A DNA stretch of 64,000 bases from Vibrio sinaloensis (lineage in GTDB: Bacteria > Pseudomonadota > Gammaproteobacteria > Enterobacterales > Vibrionaceae). The DNA lies in contig NZ_CP096199.1 in the NCBI RefSeq assembly GCF_023195835.1, positions 2,294,001 through 2,358,000 of the forward strand, written 5' to 3'. The translations under genes were made by a program, and so were the position numbers. Each line of letters starts with the position of its first letter. The stretch's first letter is position 1. Below the pieces are notes generated by a model. It did no database searches. It was not told the origin of the DNA and worked only from the letters and a program-made list of their open reading frames with translations. Below are positions 1 through 11,429 of the stretch, in pieces.

Positions 1-2
1 GT

Positions 3-524
3 GATACGTTCAACCAGATTCATCGCGATGAAGTGCAACTCGGCGTCAACTTGGATGTCGCCATCCCACACAACATTCAAACTTATAAGTTGGCGGAGTT
101 AACCGGCAAACTCATTGTGCGCCGTGATCATCCCGTCACCAAAAAAACGGTCACTGCGCAAGATATGCAGCCTTACCCCATAGCCTCCGTCATCACCCCG
201 GGCTGGAACGATAACTTCACTCATGCGGCCAATATTATGCGCCAAGAAGGGGCCGAGCCCAGCGTGGGATTTCGCTCTGAATTTATGATGGCGGTGGTTG
301 ATGTGGTTGAAATGAGTGATTTTTTCTTGCCTCACTCCAATCTATTTCCACTGCAACGCTACCCAAATCTAAGAGCTTTAGATGTGGTTGTGGCTGGAAA
401 ACCCTACACTCACGGCGTGCATGGCTATTATCACAATAAGTATCGCAGCAGTGCCCTATTAGAGTGGTTATGTGTGCAAATCCAACAGGTTATCGATCAA
501 CAAATCTCTACCTCCCACCACTAG
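3..524 (+). CDS. LysR-family transcriptional regulator, C-terminal part (5' truncated by window edge)
   Basis: The frame is open from base 3 with no start codon or N-terminal helix-turn-helix in view, so only the effector-binding domain is present (about 173 residues). The segment resembles the LysR substrate-binding domain: a beta-strand ending in DVAIPHN, a hinge-like stretch (LIVRRDHPV), and a late segment in which the regulator's second subdomain returns (VVVAGKPYTHGVHGYY). The DNA-binding half lies upstream of the window. The effector and targets cannot be told from this fragment. No terminator follows, and a short AT-rich gap separates it from the outer-membrane protein gene. Family assignment is fairly safe; function is unknown. 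Confidence 0.75.
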   Translation, partial: DTFNQIHRDEVQLGVNLDVAIPHNIQTYKLAELTGKLIVRRDHPVTKKTVTAQDMQPYPIASVITPGWNDNFTHAANIMRQEGAEPSVGFRSEFMMAVVDVVEMSDFFLPHSNLFPLQRYPNLRALDVVVAGKPYTHGVHGYYHNKYRSSALLEWLCVQIQQVIDQQISTSHH

Positions 525-654
525 ATAATAAGTTTCAGTTATCAGCATTATTAAATCCAACAATTAGTGCTTATCAACGCTATCGCCTAATATGCTCACT
601 CACAGCGCCAAGTTTCAAGGATGAACGGCAACCAACCGATAACTTGAGACCAAT

Positions 655-1179
655 ATGATGACTTTTACCCGCTCCTCATTACTACTTTGCTGTGCATTCA
701 GCCCATTAACAGCCCTTGCCTCTGGACTTCACATCTCACCAGATATCAAGCTTGGCCCCTACTGGCAAGCAGGGGTATCAGGGGCTGGATTACAACTTGG
801 AGTGAACGACATTTGGGGTCTAGATGCGCTTTATATCAGTTACTCCCATCTATCAGCTGAGCACTATATCGACAAAGACCGCCTCAAAACTTATCGCATC
901 GGTACGCAGCACTTACTGGTTAATCGTTCGAACAAGATGGCACTTCAGCTGGAAGCAGGATTGGTCGAGTATCAAGGTGTGCGAGATTATATTCTAACGG
1001 ACAAAAAACGTTATGCAGAGGGGACTGGCGGCAGTGTGTCGGCAGCCTGGGTGATGTTTGTAAACGACAATGTCGGTTTTAGAGCAGGGATGGATGTCAA
1101 CTATATCAATCAGAAAAACACCCTGTTTGGCACCCACTGGTCAACCACATTTAACACCGGAGTGGTGTTACACTTTTAG
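655..1179 (+). CDS. Putative small outer-membrane beta-barrel protein
   Basis: A 174-residue protein begins with a signal peptide (hydrophobic residues about 5-22, ending near LTALAS). The rest alternates polar and aromatic residues as in amphipathic beta-strands, for example [12 protein letters not shown] and [14 protein letters not shown], and it ends in a C-terminal Phe (VVLHF), the usual outer-membrane barrel signature. The size suggests an eight-stranded barrel of the OmpW/PagP/MipA size class. I do not recognise a named family. Two ATGs in tandem (655 and 658) could both serve; no strong Shine-Dalgarno is seen. Its stop codon overlaps the convergent phoU stop by four bases, so neither gene has its own intergenic terminator. 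Confidence 0.6.
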   Translation: MMTFTRSSLLLCCAFSPLTALASGLHISPDIKLGPYWQAGVSGAGLQLGVNDIWGLDALYISYSHLSAEHYIDKDRLKTYRIGTQHLLVNRSNKMALQLEAGLVEYQGVRDYILTDKKRYAEGTGGSVSAAWVMFVNDNVGFRAGMDVNYINQKNTLFGTHWSTTFNTGVVLHF

Positions 1180-1874
1180 CGCAGCGCATCGTCGATGCTT
1201 TGCTCTCCTAAGTGGCGCACATCTTTGCCTTTCACAAAGTAGATGATGTACTCGCAGATATTTTGGCAGCGGTCGCCAACTCGCTCAATGGCGCGCGCCG
1301 ACCACATCACCTGAAGAATATTGGGAATATTCTTCGGGTCTTCCATCATATAGGTCATCAACTGACGGATAACAGCTTCATATTCCGCATCAATTTTGTC
1401 ATCCAGCTTGTACACTTCAGCGGCCGCATCGACATCCATACGTGCGAAGGCGTCGAGCACTTGGTGCAGCATACTGATCGCTTGGCGACATAAGGGCTCG
1501 AGTGAAACTTGGAACTGGCGCTCTTTCGATGACGGACTTTCAATCGCCACATAAGCAATTTTGGTCGCCACATCACCAATACGCTCAAGGTCGGTAATGG
1601 TTTTGATAATAGCCATAATTAGGCGCAAATCCTTTGCTGTCGGCTGACGTTTAGCAATGATTCGCGTACACGCTTCATCGATAGACACTTCCATCGCGTT
1701 CACTTTATGGTCATCACGTACCACTTTGCGCGCCAGTTCGATGTCCTCTTTGTGTAGCGCTTGCATCGCAAAGGATAGCTGCTGCTCCACCAAACCTCCC
1801 ATGGTCAATACGTGAGTACGAATCGATTCGAGTTCGACATTAAACTGACCTGAGATATGGCGTCCAAAATTCAT
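1176..1874 (-). CDS. phoU: Phosphate signalling protein PhoU
   Basis: The 232-residue, all-helical protein has the two repeated PhoU domains (roughly residues 15-105 and 120-215), each with a metal-binding-type motif. The first carries [21 protein letters not shown] (given here only as the segment around residues 80-100); the second carries [16 protein letters not shown]. PhoU sits at the inner membrane between the Pst transporter and PhoR and keeps PhoR in its phosphatase state when phosphate is plentiful. The gene is last in pstC-pstA-pstB-phoU, with a 93-bp gap after pstB, and follows the usual Vibrio arrangement. It overlaps the convergent outer-membrane gene by four bases. Confidence 0.95.
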   Translation of the reverse strand: MNFGRHISGQFNVELESIRTHVLTMGGLVEQQLSFAMQALHKEDIELARKVVRDDHKVNAMEVSIDEACTRIIAKRQPTAKDLRLIMAIIKTITDLERIGDVATKIAYVAIESPSSKERQFQVSLEPLCRQAISMLHQVLDAFARMDVDAAAEVYKLDDKIDAEYEAVIRQLMTYMMEDPKNIPNILQVMWSARAIERVGDRCQNICEYIIYFVKGKDVRHLGEQSIDDALR

Positions 1875-1967
1875 AGAGGAAGTGGCTCTCTTTGTTAGCT
1901 AGGATAATTAAAGGTTAGCGCAATAGTGACACCCTGTGTGGGCAGTCGATGCTTGGCGACTTAGCGT

Positions 1968-2786
1968 TTAGCCGTATCTACCTGTGATATAGTCTTCCGT
2001 CTGTTTTTTCAATGGTGATGTAAAAATAGAATCGGTATCTGAGTACTCGATCAACTTCCCCATATGAATAAAGGCAGTATGGTCACTCACTCGCGCGGCT
2101 TGCTGCATGTTGTGGGTAACGATCACCACCGTATATTTGGTTTTGAGGTCGTTGATCAACTCTTCAATGGTTAAGGTAGAAATAGGGTCAAGCGCCGAGG
2201 TTGGCTCATCGAGCAACAAGACTTCGGGCTCAATCGCAATGGCTCGAGCAATCACAAGTCGCTGCTGCTGGCCCCCCGACAGTCCGAAGGCGTTCTCATG
2301 CAATCGGTCTTTGACTTCATCCCACAACGCCGAAGCGCGCAGCGAACGCTCAACGGCATCATCTAGGGCGCGACTGTTGTTGACCCCTTGCAAACGTAAC
2401 CCATAAACCACGTTTTCATAAATCGATTTGGGGAAAGGATTCGGCCGCTGAAACACCATCCCGACTCGGCGGCGCAACGTGGCTACATCGACCTTAGGGT
2501 GATAGACGTTCTTACCATGTAGTTTCACCTTGCCCTTGACCCGACAGCCTTCCACCAAGTCGTTCATGCGATTGATACAGCGCAGCAGAGTCGATTTACC
2601 ACAGCCAGATGGACCGATAAATGCGGTGACCTGCCCTTTTGGGATGCGCATCGAAATGTCATTCAGTGCTTGGCTGTTTTGATAGAACAGGTTAAGCCCC
2701 TCAATGGCGATCGCGGTTTGCTCATCGCTGAGGTTGTTGACGTCTAAAGGCGTTTGATAGCCGAGTGTTTGATTGACAGAAAACAT
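1968..2786 (-). CDS. pstB: Phosphate ABC transporter ATP-binding protein PstB
   Basis: This 272-residue cytoplasmic ATPase energises phosphate uptake. It shows the Walker A motif GPSGCGKST (near residue 58), a Q-loop ([17 protein letters not shown]), the ABC signature LSGGQQQR, Walker [14 protein letters not shown] and the switch histidine in [10 protein letters not shown]. The PNPFP segment after the Q-loop is typical of PstB rather than other ABC ATPases. It is two bases downstream of pstA, so translation is probably coupled. The N-terminus is about 15 residues longer than E. coli PstB, as is common in Vibrio. Confidence 0.97.
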   Translation of the reverse strand: MFSVNQTLGYQTPLDVNNLSDEQTAIAIEGLNLFYQNSQALNDISMRIPKGQVTAFIGPSGCGKSTLLRCINRMNDLVEGCRVKGKVKLHGKNVYHPKVDVATLRRRVGMVFQRPNPFPKSIYENVVYGLRLQGVNNSRALDDAVERSLRASALWDEVKDRLHENAFGLSGGQQQRLVIARAIAIEPEVLLLDEPTSALDPISTLTIEELINDLKTKYTVVIVTHNMQQAARVSDHTAFIHMGKLIEYSDTDSIFTSPLKKQTEDYITGRYG

Positions 2787-2788
2787 GC

Positions 2789-4435
2789 TTAATCTTGTCC
2801 TAGTGTTCGGTATTTTTCGCGTAGATTATTGCGAATACTGATCGCGGTTAAATTCAGTCCCACAATTACTGTCACCAACAGAAAGGACGTCGCATAGACC
2901 AGTGGCCTAGCGGCCTCGATATTGGTGGTTTGAAAGCCTACATCATAGATATGAAAACCTAAGTGCATGAACTTACGTTCAAGATGCAAGAAGGGAAACT
3001 GACTGTCAATGGGTAAGCTGGAGGCGAGCTTGACCGCCCCCACCAGCATTAATGGCGCGACCTCTCCTGCCGCACGTGCGATCGCTAAAATTAAGCCGGT
3101 AATCATCGCCGGGCTGGCCATGGGCAATACGATTCGCCACATGGTCTCAAACTGAGTCGCCCCTAAAGCCAATGAACCATGACGTACTGAGCTCGGAATG
3201 CGCGTTAAGCCCTCTTCTGTCGCAACAATAACCACGGGTAAGGTCAATACCGCGAGGGTTAACGCAGACCAAAGTAGACCAGGCGTTCCAAATGTGGGCG
3301 CGGGCAACTGATCCTGATAAAACAGCGCATCGATAGAGCCGCCCAGAGTGTAAACGAAAAAGCCTAAACCGAACACGCCGTAAACGATGGACGGCACCCC
3401 TGCCAAGTTGATCACTGCGACGCGAATCATCCGAGTAAAGGCGTTGTTTCCTGCGTATTCATGCAAGTAAACCGCCGCCACGACGCCCAATGGCATCACG
3501 ATGACCGACATGATCAGCACCAACAAGACGGTACCAAACATCGCAGGAAATACCCCGCCCTCGGAGTTAGACTCGCGCGGATCCTCAGACAAAAACTTCC
3601 ACGCTTGTACACTCCAACGCAACAGTTTTTCGCCAAAACTCATTTGGTTGGGGTACCACAAATCCAGAATCTGACTCAGCGGAATCATCACCTGCTGGCC
3701 GGTCATATCTTCCACGACTAAGCCTTGCTCGGTCAGTTGTGCTCGCAGCGCATCTAAGCTCGCTTCAGCTTCAATCAAGGCTTGACGATACTGCTCACTT
3801 TGGCTGAGGTACAACTGGTTAAACGCCTCATCTAAGCGGCCGTTGAGGCTACGTTTGCGCTTCTCTTGTTCAAGGCGCCTCGCTTGCGCGGTAATGGTGC
3901 GAATATCGCCTTCGATCAGCTCGTCTATTTGCTGGTTGACTCGCTCTGTCAAAGCGAGGCCTTGCTCGAGTAAAGGAGCAAAGTCTTTGTTGAACTGACC
4001 ATTCGCGAGGCGGTACCCGACCGGCTGGCCAAAGAAATCACCATCACGACTGCGTTCAATCACCGCCCAGTGTTCAGGCTGAGTAGGTGGCAGTAAGTTC
4101 ACTTCCAATAAAGAGACAAAGTCGGCGGAGTAGAGATCACGATTCGCCACTTTGATCCTGACACGTTCAACCAAGCCACGCTCTATCACCTTGGCAGGAA
4201 GGTCAATATCCATTTCCCGTAAATGGCTGATGGGAATCGACTCTTGAGCATAAATTTGTCCAACCAAGGTTTGGCCTTGATCGGTTTGCCATTGATACAG
4301 AGGCGCAGGCCAAAAGTAAGAGAGCCCTTTCCAACCAATAAGCAGCAGTAATCCAAGCACAGACAATAGGCTGACACTGACCGCACCACCTGTTAGCCAT
4401 ATCCATGGAGAGCCTGATTTTAACCACTTAAACAC
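2789..4435 (-). CDS. pstA: Phosphate ABC transporter permease PstA, long form with extra soluble domain
   Basis: At 548 residues this is nearly twice the length of E. coli PstA. A first membrane segment (about residues 15-36) is followed by some 240 soluble residues, part of them predicted coiled coil (charged heptad-rich run near 165-235). The permease core comes next, from about 300, with five or six membrane segments. The permease EAA-loop is clear ([19 protein letters not shown]), as is the AAGEVAPLM segment typical of PstA. The extra domain probably faces the periplasm. The gene lies 27 bp downstream of pstC. The Pst channel is formed by PstA plus PstC in the inner membrane. Confidence 0.93.
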   Translation of the reverse strand: MFKWLKSGSPWIWLTGGAVSVSLLSVLGLLLLIGWKGLSYFWPAPLYQWQTDQGQTLVGQIYAQESIPISHLREMDIDLPAKVIERGLVERVRIKVANRDLYSADFVSLLEVNLLPPTQPEHWAVIERSRDGDFFGQPVGYRLANGQFNKDFAPLLEQGLALTERVNQQIDELIEGDIRTITAQARRLEQEKRKRSLNGRLDEAFNQLYLSQSEQYRQALIEAEASLDALRAQLTEQGLVVEDMTGQQVMIPLSQILDLWYPNQMSFGEKLLRWSVQAWKFLSEDPRESNSEGGVFPAMFGTVLLVLIMSVIVMPLGVVAAVYLHEYAGNNAFTRMIRVAVINLAGVPSIVYGVFGLGFFVYTLGGSIDALFYQDQLPAPTFGTPGLLWSALTLAVLTLPVVIVATEEGLTRIPSSVRHGSLALGATQFETMWRIVLPMASPAMITGLILAIARAAGEVAPLMLVGAVKLASSLPIDSQFPFLHLERKFMHLGFHIYDVGFQTTNIEAARPLVYATSFLLVTVIVGLNLTAISIRNNLREKYRTLGQD

Positions 4436-4462
4436 GTTGAACCATTCCTACTTATCACCTCA

Positions 4463-6646
4463 TTACAGCGAGCGGTATTTTTCACGCAGACGTTGACGAA
4501 CCCATTCGGCCACTGAGTTGACGGCGAACGTAAACATCAGCAGCAGCAGCGCCGCCAAAAACAGAATTCGATAATGAGAGCTTCCCACCTCAGACTCTGG
4601 CATCTCGACCGCAATGGTGGCTGAAAGGGTGCGCATTCCCTCTAAAATATTCCAATCCATGATCGGCGTGTTGCCGGTCGCCATCAACACGATCATTGTT
4701 TCGCCGACCGCGCGGCCCAGCCCCATCATGATGGCTGAGAAAATACCTGGGCTCGCTGTGAGTAGCACAACATGAATCAACGTCTGCCACTGGGTCGCCC
4801 CTAATGCTAACGAGCCATCAGAGAGGTGCTTAGGCACGGAAAAGATCGCATCTTCTGCGATGGTGAATATGGTCGGGATGACTGCAAAGCCCATGGCAAA
4901 TCCAACAACTAGCGCGTTACGTTGGTCAAAGTCGATTCCATACTCAGCTAAATAGACCCGCACATCTCCGGCAAATAGCCATGACTCGATATTGCCACTT
5001 TGCGACAAAATCGCCACACTCACCAACACAATCCCCGGCATTAAAATCGCAGCGTGCCAGCCGTTATTAAATCGGCCGGTCCAATGATTGGGCAGCAAGT
5101 GCCAAATGAGCCCTAAGCCAATAGTCGACAGAGGCAAAAACAGCATCAGCGCAGCCACTGCAGCTAGATGGCTTTCAACAATTGGCGCGAACCACAAGCC
5201 CGCTAAAAAACCGATGATAACGGTCGGCAAGGCTTCCATTAACTCAATCGACGGCTTAACCACACGACGCATCCGCGGGGTCATAAAATACGCGGTATAA
5301 ATCGCCCCCAGCACCGCAATCGGCACCGCGAATAGCATGGCAAACATCGCCGCTTTCAAGGTACCAAATGCGATTGGTACTAAGCTGAACTTAGCTTCAA
5401 ATTCATCACTCGCCGAGGTTGTTTGCCACACATATTGAGGTTCGGGGTAGCTCTCGTACCATACTTTTTGCCACAAAGAAGAGAGTGACACCTCTGGAAA
5501 CGGGTTATCGATCACAGCCACACTCAACTGCTGGCCATGCAGTGCAACTAAGTAATACTCATTGTTCGACATCGCGGCAATCGATGGAGCCTGCTGATAA
5601 GCACGCTCAAACATCACCAGCTTTTCACTGGTGGTGTAGTGACTCTGCACCGTACCGTTGATATAAAAGCTGTAAAAGCCCTTGCGGTAAGTCTCTGGTA
5701 ATAAAAACTGCAACTGAGACGCTAACTTGAACTGGCGAACTTGAGTGAGTGAACGCTCACCTTGGCTAAGTACATCAAACCATTGTGAGACCAAGCCATC
5801 TTGATGAGTCACCAGTAACGAATAAGCGCCCGACAGTAGATCTAGGTGCTCAACCTGATGCTGCTCTCGCCCTTGACTGAGATCGACCACTTCTCGCACG
5901 GCAAAATCTTGCGCCTGCTTTTTGGCTATCACCAACTGAGATCCTATTCTTAAGTAGAGGGTCTCGCCGTCGGGCGTAAGCAACATTTGATCAAGCTGTT
6001 CAATCGGCTCAGCAAACAGGTGAGTCTTAGTTTGGCCGCCTTGTTGCCAGCGCACCATCACCCGGCCATCTTGATACCAACCAGCTAGGGTTAAACCACC
6101 GCGCTGAGCAACAGCAAACTGCTTTAGCTCGCTATCTGGGCGTTGCAGTCCAAACGCTGTTGAGGAGGTGGAAAGCTCGGGAGCGAAATCGCGACTGGTC
6201 TTCTTTAATACTGTGGTCAGTTGCGGCTTAACAAGGTCAACCTCCCCCGCTGGCGTTGCAAAAGCGAACCATCCATCGGCGGCAACCGTGCGCGCAAATA
6301 GGCTGTTTTCAGGCCCGATCTGCTGACTCAAAACCGGTTGAGTGGCGCTTGATGTCAGCGACCAGAAATCGATAAAACCTTGCTTGGAAATAAGAAAGAC
6401 GTGCTCGCCATAGTCATCGATACCAGCAGCAATCACCTCAGGTGTGGTTACCGTTTGGCTATGCGTATTTGGGGTAATTTTGGCGTCACTAAACAGCGGC
6501 AATACCATGATCGCCAAGTAGACAAAGATCAGTACCAGCGCAGCCAGTACACCAACGCCACCAGCAGAAACGGCAAGACGGACTAATCTATCTTTGATCA
6601 GTCGCTTTCTGTCTCGCTCTCGTAAAGAGAATTCTGCTTTGGTCAT
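4463..6646 (-). CDS. pstC: Phosphate ABC transporter permease PstC, long form with periplasmic domain
   Basis: The 727-residue protein is more than twice the usual PstC length. A cytoplasmic, basic N-terminus is followed by one membrane segment (about 27-48). Then comes a roughly 370-residue soluble domain with repeated beta-rich blocks resembling a propeller (for example LTLAGWYQDGRVMVRWQQ). The permease region starts near 425 and includes the EAA loop [19 protein letters not shown] and the GRAVGETMIVLMATGN motif. It is the first gene of the pst operon and is preceded by a Pho box with a well-placed -10. The long form is known in Vibrio and relatives; the role of the extra domain is not established. 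Confidence 0.94.
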   Translation of the reverse strand: MTKAEFSLRERDRKRLIKDRLVRLAVSAGGVGVLAALVLIFVYLAIMVLPLFSDAKITPNTHSQTVTTPEVIAAGIDDYGEHVFLISKQGFIDFWSLTSSATQPVLSQQIGPENSLFARTVAADGWFAFATPAGEVDLVKPQLTTVLKKTSRDFAPELSTSSTAFGLQRPDSELKQFAVAQRGGLTLAGWYQDGRVMVRWQQGGQTKTHLFAEPIEQLDQMLLTPDGETLYLRIGSQLVIAKKQAQDFAVREVVDLSQGREQHQVEHLDLLSGAYSLLVTHQDGLVSQWFDVLSQGERSLTQVRQFKLASQLQFLLPETYRKGFYSFYINGTVQSHYTTSEKLVMFERAYQQAPSIAAMSNNEYYLVALHGQQLSVAVIDNPFPEVSLSSLWQKVWYESYPEPQYVWQTTSASDEFEAKFSLVPIAFGTLKAAMFAMLFAVPIAVLGAIYTAYFMTPRMRRVVKPSIELMEALPTVIIGFLAGLWFAPIVESHLAAVAALMLFLPLSTIGLGLIWHLLPNHWTGRFNNGWHAAILMPGIVLVSVAILSQSGNIESWLFAGDVRVYLAEYGIDFDQRNALVVGFAMGFAVIPTIFTIAEDAIFSVPKHLSDGSLALGATQWQTLIHVVLLTASPGIFSAIMMGLGRAVGETMIVLMATGNTPIMDWNILEGMRTLSATIAVEMPESEVGSSHYRILFLAALLLLMFTFAVNSVAEWVRQRLREKYRSL

Positions 6647-6677
6647 CAGTTTCGCTTACCTATTTTCGTCCGAGGGT

Positions 6678-6711
6678 ATAATATTTCTATTAGGTGACAA
6701 TTATATTACAG
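6678..6711 (-). promoter_or_regulatory. Pho box and -10 element of the pstC operon
   Basis: Read on the minus strand, 6711-6694 is CTGTAATATAATTGTCAC. It consists of two 7-base PhoB half-sites separated by four A/T bases, each matching the CTGTCA(T/C) consensus at six of seven positions. Exactly ten bases further downstream is TATTAT (6683-6678), a good -10. This replaces the -35, as is normal for PhoB-activated promoters. The pstC start codon lies about 30 bases beyond the -10. Confidence 0.85.
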
Positions 6712-6747
6712 ATCGCAATAAACAACTGAAAACAATGCAATAAAAAA

Positions 6748-6765
6748 ATGCAATAAAAGTGTCAT
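6748..6765 (+). promoter_or_regulatory. Possible weak Pho box upstream of ppk
   Basis: On the plus strand ATGCAATAAAAGTGTCAT has one strong PhoB half-site (GTGTCAT) and one poor half (ATGCAAT, four of seven). A TAAGTT sequence ten bases downstream could act as a weak -10. A direct repeat of ATGCAATAAAA precedes it. PhoB control of ppk is known in enteric bacteria, but the match here is marginal. Confidence 0.35.
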
Positions 6766-6841
6766 ACAAAGACCTTAAGTTGCTAGCCCACAGGGTTACA
6801 CAGTGAGCTCGATCTCTTCAAACAAAGGATTGGAGTATGCG

Positions 6842-8959
6842 ATGAGTACAGAAAAACTGTATATCGAAAAAGAACTTAGTTGGCTGTCATTCAATGAACG
6901 CGTGTTGCAAGAAGCCGCGGATAAACAGGTGCCGTTAATTGAAAGGATTCGATTCCTTGGCATATTTTCCAACAACTTAGATGAGTTTTACAAAGTCAGG
7001 TTTGCCGATGTCAAACGACGCATTCTTATCAATCAAGAGCGTGGCGGCAACGACAACTCTAAGCACTTGTTGACCAAAATGCAGACCAAGGCGCTAAAAC
7101 TCAACGAACGTTTTGACGAGTTGTACGCCGAACTGATCCGTGAAATGGCGCGGCGACGCATATTTTTAGTCAACGAAACCCAGTTGAGCGAAGCCCAGCA
7201 AAAATGGGTGATCAAATATTTTCGCCGTGAAGTCCTGCCGCACATCACCCCACTGCTGATGCGTGACGATATCGACGTGCTCGAGTTCCTTAAAGATGAA
7301 TACGCCTATATCGCGGTCGAACTCAAACATCAACAGCAAAACCAGTATGCCCTGATTGAGATCCCAACCGACCACTTGCCTCGATTCGTCACCGTTCCCG
7401 AGCAAAAAGGCAAAAGACGTAAAACCATCATCTTGCTCGATAACATCATTCGTTACTGTTTAGACGAATTGTTCAGTGGCTTTTTTGACTATGACGAACT
7501 CAACGGCTACGCGATGAAAATGACACGCGACGCCGAGTATGACTTAAGTCATGAAGTGGACCACAGTCTACTTGAGCAAATGTCAGAAGGCTTGAGCCAA
7601 CGTTTGACCGCCATGCCAGTGCGCTTTGTGTATCAAAGAGATATGCCACAAGAAATGCTGAGTTTTCTGTGCGATAAATTACAAATTTCTAACTATGACA
7701 GCTTGATTCCTGGCGGTCGCTATCACAACTTCAAAGACTTTATCGCTTTTCCCAATATGGGCCGGGACTACCTAGAAAACAAACCGCTGCCCCCGATGCA
7801 ATGTGCAGATTTTGACGGATTTGCCAACAAATTTGATGCCATCCGCGCCCAAGATATCCTGCTGTATTATCCTTACCATACCTTCGAGCACATTAGTGAG
7901 CTGGTCCGCCAAGCCTCATTTGACCCAAAAGTTATCGGGATCAAAATCAATATCTATCGTGTCGCCAAAGATTCGCGTTTGATGAACTCTCTGATTGACG
8001 CGGTGCACAATGGCAAAAGCGTCACCGTTGTGGTTGAGCTGCAAGCACGCTTTGACGAAGAGGCCAATATCGAGTGGTCTCGGGTGCTAACCGAGGCTGG
8101 CGTTGAAGTGGTGTTTGGCGCTCCCGGTTTGAAAATTCACTCTAAGTTGCTGCTAATAAGCCGCCGTGAGAACGAGGAGATTGTCGACTACGCCCATATC
8201 GGTACAGGTAACTTTCATGAAAAAACCGCACGAATTTATACCGATTTCTCGCTACTCACCGCCGATCCCGAGCTGACCCGTGAAGTGCGCAATGTGTTCG
8301 GCTACATCGAGAACCCCTACCGTCCGGTGCGCTTCAATCATTTGATTGTCTCGCCGCGTAACTCTCGTAAGCAGCTGTACCGACTGATCGACAACGAAAT
8401 TGCCAACGCAAAACTAGGCAAAAAAGCGGCGCTAACTGTCAAAATCAATAACTTGGTTGATAAAGGCTTGGTCAACAAACTCTATGGGGCCAGCGCTTCT
8501 GGGGTTGAGATCAAAATGATTATTCGTGGCATGTGCTCCTTGGTACCAGGCATCGAAGGGGTCAGTGACAACATCAAAATCATCAGTATTGTTGACCGAT
8601 TTTTAGAGCACCCTCGAGTGATTATTGCCCATAATGACGGCGATCCTGCGGTGTACATTTCCTCGGCCGACTGGATGACGCGCAATCTCGATTACCGCAT
8701 CGAAGTGGCTGCTCCGGTTCGTGATCCACGCCTTAAACAGCGCATTATTGATATCATTAACATCCACTTTACCGATACAGTAAAAGCCAGATGGATCGAT
8801 AAAGAGATGAGCAACAGTTACGTCCCGCGCGGCAATCGCAAGAAAGTTCGCTCACAAATCGCGATTTACGACTATCTTAAAAATGTGGAAAAACAAACCA
8901 AGAATCAAAAACGTAAACAACCACTGACCAGCGAGCAGCCAGATCAGTCATTAAATTAG
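6842..8959 (+). CDS. ppk: Polyphosphate kinase 1
   Basis: Ppk1 reversibly polymerises the gamma-phosphate of ATP into inorganic polyphosphate. The 705-residue protein has the N-terminal domain ([17 protein letters not shown]) and the two PLD-like catalytic domains. The phosphohistidine region is visible as [15 protein letters not shown] and then [18 protein letters not shown]. The start was placed at the ATG at 6842, which has GGAG seven bases upstream and gives the family N-terminus; an in-frame GTG at 6803 adds 13 unsupported residues. The gene is followed nine bases later by ppx, forming the classic ppk-ppx operon, divergent from pst. Confidence 0.96.
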   Translation: MSTEKLYIEKELSWLSFNERVLQEAADKQVPLIERIRFLGIFSNNLDEFYKVRFADVKRRILINQERGGNDNSKHLLTKMQTKALKLNERFDELYAELIREMARRRIFLVNETQLSEAQQKWVIKYFRREVLPHITPLLMRDDIDVLEFLKDEYAYIAVELKHQQQNQYALIEIPTDHLPRFVTVPEQKGKRRKTIILLDNIIRYCLDELFSGFFDYDELNGYAMKMTRDAEYDLSHEVDHSLLEQMSEGLSQRLTAMPVRFVYQRDMPQEMLSFLCDKLQISNYDSLIPGGRYHNFKDFIAFPNMGRDYLENKPLPPMQCADFDGFANKFDAIRAQDILLYYPYHTFEHISELVRQASFDPKVIGIKINIYRVAKDSRLMNSLIDAVHNGKSVTVVVELQARFDEEANIEWSRVLTEAGVEVVFGAPGLKIHSKLLLISRRENEEIVDYAHIGTGNFHEKTARIYTDFSLLTADPELTREVRNVFGYIENPYRPVRFNHLIVSPRNSRKQLYRLIDNEIANAKLGKKAALTVKINNLVDKGLVNKLYGASASGVEIKMIIRGMCSLVPGIEGVSDNIKIISIVDRFLEHPRVIIAHNDGDPAVYISSADWMTRNLDYRIEVAAPVRDPRLKQRIIDIINIHFTDTVKARWIDKEMSNSYVPRGNRKKVRSQIAIYDYLKNVEKQTKNQKRKQPLTSEQPDQSLN

Positions 8960-8968
8960 GTTAGCGCT

Positions 8969-10486
8969 ATGAACCAAACTGCGGAAATACGTGATGTCGC
9001 CGCCATCGACCTAGGGTCTAACAGCTTCCACATGGTGGTGGCACGCGTGGTCGATCAAGATTTACAACTGGTCAGTCGCCACAAACAGCGGGTGCGACTT
9101 GCTGCCGGTTTGGATGGACAAAAAAATCTCGACAATGCCTCCATTGAGCGTGGATTAGAGTGCTTAGCCATGTTTGCCGAGCGCCTGCAAGGTTTTGACG
9201 AGCAAAATGTGCGAATTGCCGCTACCCACACCCTGCGTCAGGCCAACAACTCACATATCTTTTTGCAGCGCGCACGCGATGTGCTGCCGTTTCCGATTGA
9301 AATCATTCCGGGTGTCGAAGAGGCACGACTCATCTATCTCGGGGTTGCGCACACCCAGCCAGAGTCTGACTCAAAGTTAGTGATTGATATTGGCGGTGGC
9401 AGCACCGAAATCATCATCGGTCGTGGCTTTGAGCCTGAGCTTATCAACAGCAAACAGATGGGCTGTGTCAGTTACACCCAAGAGCATTTTGCCAACGGTA
9501 AATTGTCGAAGAAGAACTTTGCCAAAGCGACGCTTGCCGCAGAGCAAAGGTTGGAGTCTATCGCTCATCGTTACAAAAAAAAGGGCTGGGATATCGCTTT
9601 TGGTTCGTCCGGTACCATTAAAGCTATCCGCGAGGTATTGATTGGCCTTGGCTATGAAGATGGATTGGTCACGACAAAACGACTGGATAAGTTAGTCGCT
9701 AAACTGTGTGAATGGAGCACCATCGACGACATCGAGCTGGCCGGTCTGACACCTGAGCGCAAACCCGTCTTTGCTGCAGGAGTCGCGATTCTACACGCCA
9801 TCATGGCGAGCTTAAACATCACTGAGCTGCACTTTTCTGAAGGGGCGCTGCGCGAAGGGTTACTGTTTGAGATGGAAGACAGCTTCAAACGTTCAGATAT
9901 CCGTATGCGTACCACAGAAAACCTTGCATCGAAGCACTTGGTTGATTTAGACCACGCCGCCAAAATTAAAGGCCATGCGCGTGAACTGTTTCAGCAGATC
10001 CACAAAGAGGTTGGGATCAAAAAAAGCTCACAATTGGTTGATCTGCTTGAGTGGAGCGCGCTGCTACATGAAGTGGGGCTGAGTATCAGTCTACAAGCGT
10101 TTCATCGCCACTCTACCTACATTCTTCGCCATACTTACATGCCAGGCTTTAACCGCGAGCAACAGCAAGTTCTCGCCATGCTGGTGCGTTTCCAGCGCAA
10201 AGCGCTCAAACTCAATGAAATGGAAGAGTTTAGTCTCTATGACAAGGACGATGTGATTAACTTGATACGGGTTTTGCGTATCGCGATTATTCTCAACGGA
10301 CAGCGTAACGAAGAGCCCATCGACACTCCAAGCTTAACCATTGACGGTGACAATTGGACATTGAGCAGTAATGATCCCCAATGGCTGGATGACAACAAGT
10401 TACTGCACGCCGATTTTCTCACCGAACAAGCCTACTGGCAAAATGCAGGCTGGCAGTTAGATCTCGAGCCGCTGCCTAATCCGTAA
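8969..10486 (+). CDS. ppx: Exopolyphosphatase
   Basis: Ppx releases phosphate processively from polyphosphate ends and belongs to the Ppx/GppA sugar-kinase-fold family. The 505-residue protein opens with the phosphate-1 loop [17 protein letters not shown] and has the second phosphate loop [14 protein letters not shown] (about residues 139-152). A C-terminal HD-like helical region carries [16 protein letters not shown]. Ppx is about 510 residues in relatives, so it is full length. It forms an operon with ppk. Its 3' end overlaps the convergent pstS gene by 11 bp, leaving no room for a conventional terminator for either. Confidence 0.95.
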   Translation: MNQTAEIRDVAAIDLGSNSFHMVVARVVDQDLQLVSRHKQRVRLAAGLDGQKNLDNASIERGLECLAMFAERLQGFDEQNVRIAATHTLRQANNSHIFLQRARDVLPFPIEIIPGVEEARLIYLGVAHTQPESDSKLVIDIGGGSTEIIIGRGFEPELINSKQMGCVSYTQEHFANGKLSKKNFAKATLAAEQRLESIAHRYKKKGWDIAFGSSGTIKAIREVLIGLGYEDGLVTTKRLDKLVAKLCEWSTIDDIELAGLTPERKPVFAAGVAILHAIMASLNITELHFSEGALREGLLFEMEDSFKRSDIRMRTTENLASKHLVDLDHAAKIKGHARELFQQIHKEVGIKKSSQLVDLLEWSALLHEVGLSISLQAFHRHSTYILRHTYMPGFNREQQQVLAMLVRFQRKALKLNEMEEFSLYDKDDVINLIRVLRIAIILNGQRNEEPIDTPSLTIDGDNWTLSSNDPQWLDDNKLLHADFLTEQAYWQNAGWQLDLEPLPNP

Positions 10487-11429
10487 TACCGACTTTAGCC
10501 AGTTCACGTTGCGCAATCTGTGGCGAGATGGCCACGTAACCGTCTTTAGCCACCAACGCTTGCCCTTGAGCAGAAAAGATAAAACGAATGAACTCTCGCT
10601 CAATAGGCCTCAGCGGTTTAAGCGGATGCTTGTTCACGTAAACATAGAGATAGCGTGATAGTGGGTACTCACCTGTTAAGATATTGCGCTGACTTGCCTC
10701 GATGTAATTGTTGCCTTGCTTAGCAATGGGCAACAATTTCACATCAGAGACTTGGTAACCGACCCCCGAATAACCAATGGTATTGATGGCAGAGCCAACA
10801 GACTGCACCACCGAAGCCGACCCCGGCTGCTCATTGACACTGTTTTTGAAGTCGCCGCCACATAAAGCGTGTTTTTTAAAATAGCCGTAAGTCCCCGACA
10901 CCGAGTTGCGACCGAACATCTGAATACCGCGCCTCGCCCATTGATAGTCCAACCCTAAGTCTGACCACGTTTTTATCTGCTCAGTGGAGCCACAACGTAA
11001 TGTGGCTGAGAAAATGCTATCGAGCTGGGTAAAATTGAGCCCTTGAATCGGATTGTCTCGATGAACAAAAATACCGATCGCGTCGATCGCCACTCTTAAC
11101 GCGGTAGGCTTATACCCATGCTCGTTTTCAAAAGCTTCAATTTCGCGATTGCGCATCGGCCGGCTCATTGGGCCAAATTGCGCGGTACGCTCTGTTAATG
11201 CCGGTGGCGCCGTTGAGGAGCCTGAGGCTTGGACTTGGCCATTGACGCTTGGGTAAAGGCGTTTGAACTCCTCAACCCATAATGTCGTCATGCCGGCTAA
11301 GGTATCAGAGCCTATGCTGGTGATAGTACCGGTAATGCCTGGCACTTTTTGATAGGGCTCAAGTTGCTGCTGGGCCAAGGCAGAACACGCAGTCAGCCAC
11401 ATCACAACCGCAAGCACGACTCTCATCAT
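10476..11429 (-). CDS. pstS: PstS-family phosphate-binding protein
   Basis: The 317-residue exported protein begins with a signal peptide (residues 1-19, ending in SALAQ) and continues as a type II periplasmic binding protein. The phosphate-binding loops are visible: [10 protein letters not shown] near the N-terminus, [11 protein letters not shown], and [21 protein letters not shown]. It would deliver phosphate to PstCAB, whose genes are 4 kb away and lack a binding protein of their own. Its ATG overlaps the phoR stop codon (ATGA), so it is the third gene of phoB-phoR-pstS. The family is certain. Whether this is the only PstS of the cell cannot be judged here. Confidence 0.88.
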   Translation of the reverse strand: MMRVVLAVVMWLTACSALAQQQLEPYQKVPGITGTITSIGSDTLAGMTTLWVEEFKRLYPSVNGQVQASGSSTAPPALTERTAQFGPMSRPMRNREIEAFENEHGYKPTALRVAIDAIGIFVHRDNPIQGLNFTQLDSIFSATLRCGSTEQIKTWSDLGLDYQWARRGIQMFGRNSVSGTYGYFKKHALCGGDFKNSVNEQPGSASVVQSVGSAINTIGYSGVGYQVSDVKLLPIAKQGNNYIEASQRNILTGEYPLSRYLYVYVNKHPLKPLRPIEREFIRFIFSAQGQALVAKDGYVAISPQIAQRELAKVGITD

